Source: JAJFUE01 sp041687335 (GTDB lineage: Bacteria; Sumerlaeota; Sumerlaeia; MVZB01). From it: a stretch of DNA of 64,000 bases. The stretch is from assembly GCA_041687335.1 (NCBI GenBank), contig JAWLCE010000011.1, forward strand, positions 48,570-112,569, read 5' to 3'. The position numbers and the translations under genes were made by a program. Positions 29,398 through 36,393 of the stretch are shown here, piece after piece (the first letter of the stretch is position 1; every line of letters begins with the position of its first letter). The notes beneath the pieces were generated by a model that had not been told where the DNA came from, did no database searches, and was given only the letters and a program-made list of their open reading frames with translations.

Positions 29398-30963
29398 TCA
29401 TCCCGGATTCTCTCCAAGGGGCGGCGTTGCCTCAGGCGCAATCGCCGGCAGTTGCTGTTGCTCATTGCCTTGTGTTTGATAAAGTCCGCTCACATCGGGT
29501 GCTTGAACGCCCACGAGTGGGCCGGGTGAGAGCTGGTCGCGCAGTGCATTCTGACCCTCACGGATATAATTGAGCGCCAGGGCCATCAGGCGGGCCGACT
29601 CCTGTGAAGCATGGAAGCCCATCGAATTTTCCGAATACAGGTAATCGATGAGGAACTGGGCATGACGTTGGGCCTGGCGCGCCTGCGCCAGTTGCTCCTC
29701 GCTGGCGCCGGCCTCGATCGCCAGCCGCAGCTCTTCAATCAGCTCCATCAGCGCATCCATCGACATGTTGATGAGGTCAAAGGTGATGTCCTGAATCCGC
29801 TCGGCGCGTGCCAGCAACTCGCTTTCCTCAACGCGGTGGCAGGTCTGGCAGGCGTTGCTGATGTTGAGCAGTGGGCTGCGCACCCAGTGGTCGCTGACCT
29901 TCATCGCGCCCACGCGCACATAAGGCATGTGGCAATCGGCGCAGGCCACCCCGGCGCGGGCATGGATGCCCTGGTTCCAGAGTTCGAATTCAGGGTGCTG
30001 GGCCTTGAGCATGTTGGCCCCCGTGATCTCGTGCTGCCAGTCGCTGAACCCGATCTCATCATAGTATTCCATGACCTCATCGGCGCGCAGCCCCTGCGGC
30101 CAGGGATAAACCAGCCGACGATCGCCGGTGCGGAAATAATACTCGACATGGCACTGGCCGCAGACGAAGCTGCGCATTTCCTGGCGCGTGGCCATCGTGT
30201 TAGGGTCGTAATTTTCGATCCCTTCGGTGGCGAGCTTGTAGGCGCGGATGCCCTCCAGGAAACCCGGTCGTGTGACGCGCGGCGCCATCGTCTGCGGGTC
30301 ATGACAGTCAATGCAGGCCACCGGGTGGAGAGGGCCCTCGCCGATATCCGCCAGTACGTCCTCCATCGCCTCCTTCGCCTCCATGTAAGGCATCTGGTTG
30401 AACTTTTCAAAGCCGGCGATGATGTCGCCGTTGCCGGCTTCGCGGTAGGGGACGTAGGTCGAGGCGTGGCAATGCAGGCAGTTGCCGTACTGGGGCTTGG
30501 TCAGGCGCTGGGTAAAGGTCTGATCCATCAGCATATAGGCGTGGCCGCGCGCCTCGCGGTAGTCAATTGCGAAGGCGTATCCGGCCCACATCGTGCGCAG
30601 GCGCGGATCCTCCTGAACCAGAGAGAACGGCACGGTCTGGCGTGGATCCTCGGGGGTGGGATCCTGCGGGATTGCATCGCTGCCGCCATGCCTTGTGCGT
30701 TTGTGGTCCACGGTGCGCCGGTAAAGGTCGTATTGCAGCGGGAAGTTTTTTCCCCAGACGGCGGGGTCGGTCGTGTTTTCATCAATTTCGACCACGCGCA
30801 TGAATGGATTGCGGGCCTCCTGCTGGCGCTCAAAAATGTTGACCAGCAGCGCAGCGATGCCGAACGCGGCGAGCGCGGCAACCAAAGCCATAACACCGGC
30901 CAAGATGACAAACCGGCGTGAAATGCGGGCCTCGTTGCGGGTCTCGGGGTCGCGGGGGGTCAT
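29398..30963 (-). CDS. nrfA: Ammonia-forming cytochrome c nitrite reductase, CXXCH variant
   Basis: A 521-residue pentaheme NrfA, which reduces nitrite to ammonium with six electrons. Heme sites in order are CLHCH (162-166), CIDCH, CGQCH, CADCH and CQTCH. The first, catalytic site is CXXCH instead of the classical CXXCK, so the axial lysine is replaced by histidine; such variants are known in some bacteria. CGQCHVEYYF, MLKAQHPEFE and QGIHARAGV, around the substrate and calcium sites, are conserved. The N-terminal hydrophobic segment (about 18-43) may be an uncleaved anchor. The C-terminus has a short Q/P-rich tail. The start overlaps the nrfH stop by four bases. Confidence 0.93.
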   Translation of the reverse strand: MTPRDPETRNEARISRRFVILAGVMALVAALAAFGIAALLVNIFERQQEARNPFMRVVEIDENTTDPAVWGKNFPLQYDLYRRTVDHKRTRHGGSDAIPQDPTPEDPRQTVPFSLVQEDPRLRTMWAGYAFAIDYREARGHAYMLMDQTFTQRLTKPQYGNCLHCHASTYVPYREAGNGDIIAGFEKFNQMPYMEAKEAMEDVLADIGEGPLHPVACIDCHDPQTMAPRVTRPGFLEGIRAYKLATEGIENYDPNTMATRQEMRSFVCGQCHVEYYFRTGDRRLVYPWPQGLRADEVMEYYDEIGFSDWQHEITGANMLKAQHPEFELWNQGIHARAGVACADCHMPYVRVGAMKVSDHWVRSPLLNISNACQTCHRVEESELLARAERIQDITFDLINMSMDALMELIEELRLAIEAGASEEQLAQARQAQRHAQFLIDYLYSENSMGFHASQESARLMALALNYIREGQNALRDQLSPGPLVGVQAPDVSGLYQTQGNEQQQLPAIAPEATPPLGENPG

Positions 30964-31511
30964 GGTGAACGCTCCTGGGGAGAATGGGGGCTCGGTGCTT
31001 CCATCATCGCGGGGCTTGTGGCGGGCCAGGCGCCGCTGCGGACGGCACGATGGCCGACATCATAGTGGCAGCGGAGGCATGAGTGGCGCTCGTCGGGGTC
31101 GGGGTGCATTTCCATCATCGCAACAATTGGGGCGTGGCAGCGGCGGCAGGCATCCTCGGTCACGCCGCGATTCATTTCGGTGATGCGCAGCGGCTCGGCG
31201 AAGCGGCCGGTCGTGAAGGCCAGCGAATGATTCCAGCCGTTGATGGATTTGACGACATATTTGGGCACCAGCGAGTGCGGGGTGTGGCAATCATTGCAGA
31301 CCGCCACATTCTTGTGGCTTGACTTGAGCCAGGCATTGTAATGGTCATCCATGATATGACAATTGGCGCAAGCCTCGGGATTATCGGTCATGTAGGACGC
31401 CCCGCGCGCATAGATGAAGGTGTAGGCGCCGACACCCGAGGCCAATCCGGCAGCCAGGGCCAGTGCGAAGACCACCATGATCGCATGACGCTGTGAGATG
31501 CGATTTCTCAT
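30960..31511 (-). CDS. nrfH: NrfH tetraheme menaquinol dehydrogenase
   Basis: A 183-residue NapC/NirT-family cytochrome with one N-terminal transmembrane helix and four CXXCH sites at residues 48-52, 72-76, 122-126 and 145-149. NrfH anchors NrfA in the membrane and feeds it electrons from menaquinol. CANCHIM is compatible with the methionine-ligated first heme described for NrfH. ATG 31511 has GGAAG a few bases ahead; the open frame upstream to 31529 starts only at TTG. It is the first gene of nrfH-nrfA-copB and diverges from hcp. Confidence 0.93.
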   Translation of the reverse strand: MRNRISQRHAIMVVFALALAAGLASGVGAYTFIYARGASYMTDNPEACANCHIMDDHYNAWLKSSHKNVAVCNDCHTPHSLVPKYVVKSINGWNHSLAFTTGRFAEPLRITEMNRGVTEDACRRCHAPIVAMMEMHPDPDERHSCLRCHYDVGHRAVRSGAWPATSPAMMEAPSPHSPQERSP

Positions 31512-31568
31512 CGTGCTTCCATTAAACAATCACCGAAAGATTCAGGTCCAGAAATTGTCGATGCGAAT

Positions 31569-31580
31569 ATCTCATGAGAT
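31569..31580. promoter_or_regulatory. 12-base palindrome in the nrfH promoter region
   Basis: ATCTCATGAGAT is a perfect 12-base palindrome 58 bases upstream of the nrfH start. It overlaps the place where a leftward -10 box (GATATT on the minus strand, 31571-31566) would sit relative to the FNR-type site. A second regulator could bind here; none is identified. Confidence 0.4.
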
Positions 31581-31594
31581 GATGAATGCGATCC

Positions 31595-31608
31595 TTGACG
31601 CAAATCAA
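31595..31608. promoter_or_regulatory. FNR/DNR-type operator between nrfH and hcp
   Basis: TTGACGCAAATCAA differs at one position from the FNR/CRP-family consensus TTGAT-N4-ATCAA. Its centre is at 31601.5. It lies between divergent nrfH and hcp, both classical targets of FNR, DNR or NnrR regulators that respond to low oxygen or nitric oxide. For hcp the centre is about 41.5 bases upstream of the start predicted by the TAAGAT box, the standard class II activator position. Which family member binds cannot be told from the site. Confidence 0.75.
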
Positions 31609-31630
31609 GGCGGGGTCCCTAGCGCAAGGC

Positions 31631-31636
31631 TAAGAT
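31631..31636 (+). promoter_or_regulatory. Candidate hcp -10 box
   Basis: TAAGAT matches TATAAT at five of six positions. It would place transcription start near 31643, exactly 41.5 bases from the centre of the FNR-type site. No good -35 box is visible, as expected for a class II activator-dependent promoter. Confidence 0.5.
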
Positions 31637-31687
31637 GCAGCCGTGAAGAGGATTGAACCAATCCAGATAGACAAAGGAACACCGACC

Positions 31688-33010
31688 ATGGACCAGATGC
31701 ACTGCGATCAATGCGAGCAAGTATTCCGCGGCAAGGCCTGCACCGAGATCGGTGTCTGCGGCAAGAATGCGGATATCGAATCCCTCCAGAAAATCCTGCT
31801 CTATGGCCTCAAGGGGATGGCCGCCTACAAGCACCATGCCCGACGCCTGGGTCAGACCGATCCCGAGGTGGAGAATTTTATTGAGGAAGCTTTGTTTGCC
31901 ACCGTCACCAACGTCAATTTTGACAAGCAAAGCCTGCTTGAGATGGTCCTCGAGTGCGGTCGCATGAACGTGCGCACGATGCAGATGCTCAATGACGGCC
32001 ACGTCGAGGTGCTGGGCCAGCCGGGTCCGGTGGAGGTGACCGAGGGGATCCAGGACGGGCCGGGTATCCTCGTCACCGGTCATGACATGGTCGACATGAA
32101 GGACCTGCTCGAGCAGGCAGCCGGCTCGGGCGTAAATGTCTATACCCATGGCGAGATGCTGCCGGCGCACTCATATCCGGGCCTGCGCCGCCATGCCGAG
32201 CTGAAGGGTCACTATGGCGATGCCTGGCAGCGCCAGCGCGACGAGTTCGAGCGTTTCGGGGGGCCGATCCTGGCCACCACCAACTGCGTCCAGATCCCCC
32301 GCGCCGACAACACCTATCTCTCTCGCTTTTACACGATGCGCACGACTGCGGTCCCCGGTGCCACTCGCATCACGAACAACGATTTCAGCGCAGTCATCGC
32401 ACAGGCTCGCCAGATCGGATCGCTCACGCCGACTCCGCTCAAAAAGTCGATGATCGGTTTCCACTGGACGGCGATCCTGGGCTTGGCCGATAAGGTCGTT
32501 GCGGCGGTCAAGGCAGGCAAAATCCGCCATTTTTACGTCATCGGCGGTTGCGACGGCGCCGAGCCCGGCCGCAATTACTTCGCTCAGTATGCGCAGGCGA
32601 CGCCCGAGGATTCCCTAATCCTGACGCTAGGCTGCGGCAAATTCCGGATCCGTAATTTCGACTATGGCACAGTGGACCTGGGTGATGGGGCCGTCATCCC
32701 GCGCCTGCTCGACATGGGACAGTGCAACGATGCCTATGGCGCGGTTCAGGTGGCGCTGGCGCTGGCGGGGGCCTTCAACTGCGGCGTGAATGATCTGCCG
32801 CTGACGCTTGTCATTTCATGGTTTGAGCAGAAGGCTGTTGCGGTGCTGCTGTCGCTGCTGCACCTGGGGGTCAAGGGGATCAAGCTGGGGCCGGCGTTGC
32901 CCGCGTTCGTCACGCCCAATGTGCTGGCGATGCTGCACGAGGCATATGACCTGGGCCCGATTGGCCGTGATGCCCAGGCCGACGTTGCGGCGACGCTGGC
33001 GGCGGTCTGA
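31688..33010 (+). CDS. hcp: Hybrid cluster protein, short (class III-like)
   Basis: A 440-residue Hcp. In other bacteria Hcp reduces nitric oxide to nitrous oxide, protecting against nitrosative stress. The N-terminal cluster ligands are C6, C9, C18 and C24 (CX2CX8CX5C). Later cysteine runs TTNCVQIP, GGCDGAEPGR, TLGCGKFR and FNCGVNDLPL supply the hybrid cluster. Class I Hcp is about 550 residues; the shorter length with everything else intact fits the class described as lacking a segment of the N-terminal domain. ATG 31688 has AAAGGA about ten bases ahead. No hcr reductase gene follows. Confidence 0.93.
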   Translation: MDQMHCDQCEQVFRGKACTEIGVCGKNADIESLQKILLYGLKGMAAYKHHARRLGQTDPEVENFIEEALFATVTNVNFDKQSLLEMVLECGRMNVRTMQMLNDGHVEVLGQPGPVEVTEGIQDGPGILVTGHDMVDMKDLLEQAAGSGVNVYTHGEMLPAHSYPGLRRHAELKGHYGDAWQRQRDEFERFGGPILATTNCVQIPRADNTYLSRFYTMRTTAVPGATRITNNDFSAVIAQARQIGSLTPTPLKKSMIGFHWTAILGLADKVVAAVKAGKIRHFYVIGGCDGAEPGRNYFAQYAQATPEDSLILTLGCGKFRIRNFDYGTVDLGDGAVIPRLLDMGQCNDAYGAVQVALALAGAFNCGVNDLPLTLVISWFEQKAVAVLLSLLHLGVKGIKLGPALPAFVTPNVLAMLHEAYDLGPIGRDAQADVAATLAAV

Positions 33011-33034
33011 GTGGATCTCTCGAATGCTTAATAT

Positions 33035-33068
33035 GGGGGCGGTGGCGAGAAGCTGCCGCCCCCTTTTT
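33035..33068 (+). terminator. Intrinsic terminator after hcp
   Basis: GGGGGCGG at 33035-33042 pairs with CCGCCCCC at 33056-33063, followed by five T at 33064-33068. It begins 24 bases after the hcp stop and ends just before the convergent pilT stop. Confidence 0.85.
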
Positions 33069-33069
33069 G

Positions 33070-34224
33070 TCAACCGATGTGCCGCTTGACCTCATCAATT
33101 TTGTTGCATGCCAGCAGGGCCGTCTCGCGCGAGATGCGGCCGGCCTTATAGAGGTCGACAATCGAGCGGTCCATCGTGACCATGTTCCACTTGCCGCCCG
33201 CCTCGATCGTGCCATGAATCATGTGGGTGTTGCCCTCGCGGATTTGATTGCGAATGGCATCGGTGGCCATCATGACCTCGATGGCGATTTCGCGGCCGCG
33301 ACGTGTCGACGGCAGCAGCTTCTGGCAGATTACGCCCTCAATGACGGCGGCGAGCTGGATGCGCACCTGTTCCTGCTGGTGGGGGGGGAAAACATCGATG
33401 ATGCGATCGATGGTGGCCACCGAACTGATCGTGTGCAGCGTCGAGAAGACGAGGTGGCCGGTTTCTGCGGCTGTCAGCGCCGAGCTGATCGTGTCCAGGT
33501 CGCGCATCTCGCCGATCATCAGCACGTCGGGGTCCTGACGCAGTGAGTATTTCAGCGCATTGGAGAAGCTGTGGGTGTCCTCGTGGACCTCGCGCTGCTC
33601 GATCAGCGCCCGCTTGTGCTGGTGCAAATATTCGATCGGGTCCTCGATCGTGATGATGTGGCAGTCGCGTTCGCGGTTGATCAGGTCAATCATCGAGGCA
33701 AGTGAGGTCGACTTGCCGGAGCCGGTCGGTCCGGTGATCAACACGAAGCCGTTGGGGCGGCGTGAAAGATGTTCCATCACCCGCGCCGGCAGGTTCAGTT
33801 CTTCAAAGGAACGGATGTTCGAATCGATGACGCGGAAGGCTGCGGCAACGGTGCCGCGCTGCAGATGGATGTTGACGCGGAAGCGGCCCAGGGTGTTCAC
33901 CGATAATGAAAAATCGAGCTCTTTGACCTCTTCGAATTTTTGCTTCTGCACGTCATTGAGCACGCCATAAATCAGGCGGCGGCAGTCTTGGGGAGCCAGC
34001 CCCTGCGCATCCAGGTCTCGAAGGACTCCATTGATGCGCAACACAGGAGGGCGCCCAACAGCCAAGTGAAGATCCGAGGCCCGCTGCTCGATGCAGGTCC
34101 TCAGCAGGTCGGCCATTTCAAGCGGTTGGCCGCCATAATTCACACGCGGCGGACGGCCATTGGCCATATCCGACATGGATCGGAAACTACCGAAATCATC
34201 CATGACTTGGGCATTGAGACTCAT
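33070..34224 (-). CDS. pilT: Type IV pilus retraction ATPase
   Basis: A 384-residue PilT, the cytoplasmic hexameric ATPase that depolymerises type IV pili and drives twitching motility. Walker A is GPTGSGKST and Walker B includes DVLMIGEMRD; the Asp/His boxes and the PilT-typical AIRNQIREG followed by a MVTMDRS segment are present. ATG 34224 has AAGGAG ahead; an ATG 15 bases upstream lies before that ribosome site. Other pilus genes are not in the window. The 144 bases between this start and the next small lipoprotein gene contain nothing recognised. Confidence 0.94.
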   Translation of the reverse strand: MSLNAQVMDDFGSFRSMSDMANGRPPRVNYGGQPLEMADLLRTCIEQRASDLHLAVGRPPVLRINGVLRDLDAQGLAPQDCRRLIYGVLNDVQKQKFEEVKELDFSLSVNTLGRFRVNIHLQRGTVAAAFRVIDSNIRSFEELNLPARVMEHLSRRPNGFVLITGPTGSGKSTSLASMIDLINRERDCHIITIEDPIEYLHQHKRALIEQREVHEDTHSFSNALKYSLRQDPDVLMIGEMRDLDTISSALTAAETGHLVFSTLHTISSVATIDRIIDVFPPHQQEQVRIQLAAVIEGVICQKLLPSTRRGREIAIEVMMATDAIRNQIREGNTHMIHGTIEAGGKWNMVTMDRSIVDLYKAGRISRETALLACNKIDEVKRHIG

Positions 34225-34368
34225 CGCTGACTCCTTCATGATCCTCCGACATGGATGGCCAACCCTCAAGCCATCCGCGAGTGCGGATAAGGACTGATCA
34301 GCTTATCGGCCCTGATGTGATGATGGATGAGTCTTGATTTTTGAAGAAGATCCGGGGCCGCGTCCGGG

Positions 34369-34599
34369 TCAGCTCCCAATCGGCGGATGTTCCTGGGTGC
34401 GGATGTTGATCGTTCGCATGATTGGGAAGAGCCCATAGGGCCCCCCCGCCGGGGCCACATGAGCGAAGGGGTGGCCCAGAAGGCCGTATTCATTGACCTC
34501 AAACCCGCGATCGACGTAATAAGCATCGTAGAACAGGGTGCAGCCCTGCAGCGCCAGCATGCCGGCCAGCGCCAGTCCGAACATCAGCGATCGCGTCAT
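34369..34599 (-). CDS. Small lipoprotein
   Basis: A 76-residue predicted lipoprotein with a short signal ending in LALQGC (C20), followed by aromatic-rich YDAYYVDRG and a mostly polar tail. AGGGAGG about eight bases before the ATG supports real translation. No family is recognised. It is upstream of pilT on the same strand, with 144 bases between, so cotranscription is possible but not shown. Confidence 0.65.
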   Translation of the reverse strand: MTRSLMFGLALAGMLALQGCTLFYDAYYVDRGFEVNEYGLLGHPFAHVAPAGGPYGLFPIMRTINIRTQEHPPIGS

Positions 34600-34766
34600 C
34601 TCCCCGAACCTCCCTGCGCGAACATTTGGTATGTAGCGACGACTGATCCAGTTTAGGTTGGCATGGTGGCGGTGTCAATTTAAGGCCGGAGTAAATGAAG
34701 CTTGGCAGTCTGGTCGGGGGGGGGTAATTTGAAGAGAGCGGCGCGATCGCTCCTGGAGAGGAAGTC

Positions 34767-36380
34767 ATGAAAACCAAATTCCCACCCGTCCGACGGGAAC
34801 CAGTCTCCGCAGCGGTGACCGCCCAGCCACCGCTGCAACTCAGGTTTCTGTTGATGACCACGTTCATGACCGGCGCCGGCATCATCATGCTGGAGCTGAT
34901 CGGCGCGCGGCTCGCGGGGCCGATCTTCGGCGTCAGCCTCTACATCTGGACGGCGCTGATTGCTGTGACGCTAACTTCTTTATCAGTGGGGTACTGGCTG
35001 GGGGGGATGTTGGCCGATCGCCATCCCAGCCCGAACGTGCTCTTTGGCTTGATCTCGGCGGCTGGTCTGATGATTGCGGTCATCCCGTTGGTTCACGGGC
35101 CAGTGCTGGTGGGAGCCTATGAGGCTTTTGGCGAAGCCTGGCGGGTGCGCCTGGGGGTGCTGACCGGTTCATTCATTCTGCTCGCGCCGCCCCTGACACT
35201 CTTGGGAATGGTATCGCCATGGGTTCTGCGGTTGGCGTTGGCGGACCTGCGGCAGGCGGGGCGGACGGCGGGCGTCCTGTATGCCGTCTCGACGGTGGGC
35301 AGTGTTGTGGGCACGATCCTGACCGGTTTTTTTCTCATTCCAGACCTCGGCGTAAGAACCTCGCTCTGGATCACCACCGGTGTCATTCTGGCCCCGGCGG
35401 TCATCTGGTTTCTCATCGGCCGCCAGTTGGGCTGGCTGATGACGGGAGGATTGGGGCTCATGCTGCTGGCGCTGGCGGGGGAATCGGCGGCTCGGGTCGG
35501 CCCGCTCGGTGATTCGCGTGAAACTCTTGTCTTCAACACAGAAGGGCGCTACGGCCAGGTCAAGGTGTTGGATCGCGCCTATGGTAACGCCACCCTCCGG
35601 ATGATGCTGCTCGATGGCACCGTTCAGACGAGTATCTGGCTGGAATCGGACCAATTGGTGTCGTCCTATTCCCAGGTGATCGAGCGGTTCCTGGCGCGCC
35701 ATCAGCCGTCGGCCGGTCGCGCCCTGCTGGTGGGGCTGGGGGGCGGGGCGCTGCTCAAGCCGCTTCTGGAGCGAGGCTATGAGGTCGACGTGGTGGAGTT
35801 GGACCCGACGATCGTTCGGGCGGCGCAGCAATTTTTTGGCTGCGATCCTGCCACCTTCAACCTGATCGAGGAGGACGGGCGCGCCTTCCTGCGTGCCACC
35901 GAACATCGCTATGACGCGATCGTGCTCGATGTGTTCAGCGGCGGCTCGCAGCCATATCACCTGTTTTCGCGTGAGGCATTCCTCGACACGGCGCGCGTGC
36001 TGGCTCCGGGCGGCGTGCTGGCGCTCAACACGATCGCCTTTGCCAGTGGCTTGGAAAGCCAGATGAGTTCCGCGCTGTTTCGCACCGCAGCCAGTGTCTT
36101 CGCCGCCAGTGAGGTGAGGCTGGGCGAGGAGGGGGCGGATCCCGATGAGCTGAACAACATTCTGATGTTTTTTTCGATGGAGCCGTTTTCGCCGCCGGGG
36201 GGAGAGGAGTCCCAATTGGTGGATGCCTGGCTCGAAGCGCGGCGTTTTGAATATCCTGCCGACGCCGGCATTGTCATCACCGACGACCTCAACCCCGTGG
36301 ATCGCTGGTGCGCGCGCATCAATGAGGTCTGGCGCCAGGGAGTATTCGACAGCATCGGGCCGGACATCTTGTTGCGTTAG
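34767..36380 (+). CDS. Membrane-fused spermidine synthase-like protein
   Basis: A 537-residue protein whose first half has about seven or eight transmembrane helices and whose second half is a spermidine synthase-like Rossmann domain. The AdoMet-type loop ALLVGLGGGAL is followed by VDVVELDP, and IVLDVFSGG follows in the expected place. Such fused proteins are common and mostly uncharacterised; polyamine synthesis is possible but not certain. GGAGAGGAAG precedes the ATG. The 167 bases upstream hold no gene. The sigma54-activator gene starts 13 bases downstream, so the two are probably cotranscribed. Confidence 0.85.
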   Translation: MKTKFPPVRREPVSAAVTAQPPLQLRFLLMTTFMTGAGIIMLELIGARLAGPIFGVSLYIWTALIAVTLTSLSVGYWLGGMLADRHPSPNVLFGLISAAGLMIAVIPLVHGPVLVGAYEAFGEAWRVRLGVLTGSFILLAPPLTLLGMVSPWVLRLALADLRQAGRTAGVLYAVSTVGSVVGTILTGFFLIPDLGVRTSLWITTGVILAPAVIWFLIGRQLGWLMTGGLGLMLLALAGESAARVGPLGDSRETLVFNTEGRYGQVKVLDRAYGNATLRMMLLDGTVQTSIWLESDQLVSSYSQVIERFLARHQPSAGRALLVGLGGGALLKPLLERGYEVDVVELDPTIVRAAQQFFGCDPATFNLIEEDGRAFLRATEHRYDAIVLDVFSGGSQPYHLFSREAFLDTARVLAPGGVLALNTIAFASGLESQMSSALFRTAASVFAASEVRLGEEGADPDELNNILMFFSMEPFSPPGGEESQLVDAWLEARRFEYPADAGIVITDDLNPVDRWCARINEVWRQGVFDSIGPDILLR

Positions 36381-36393
36381 GCTGGCTGAATCG

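Noticed and set aside
31688..33010. hcp as a truncated pseudogene because it is short
   Set aside because: All cluster-binding cysteines and both termini are present and the frame is intact; the length fits a known shorter Hcp class.
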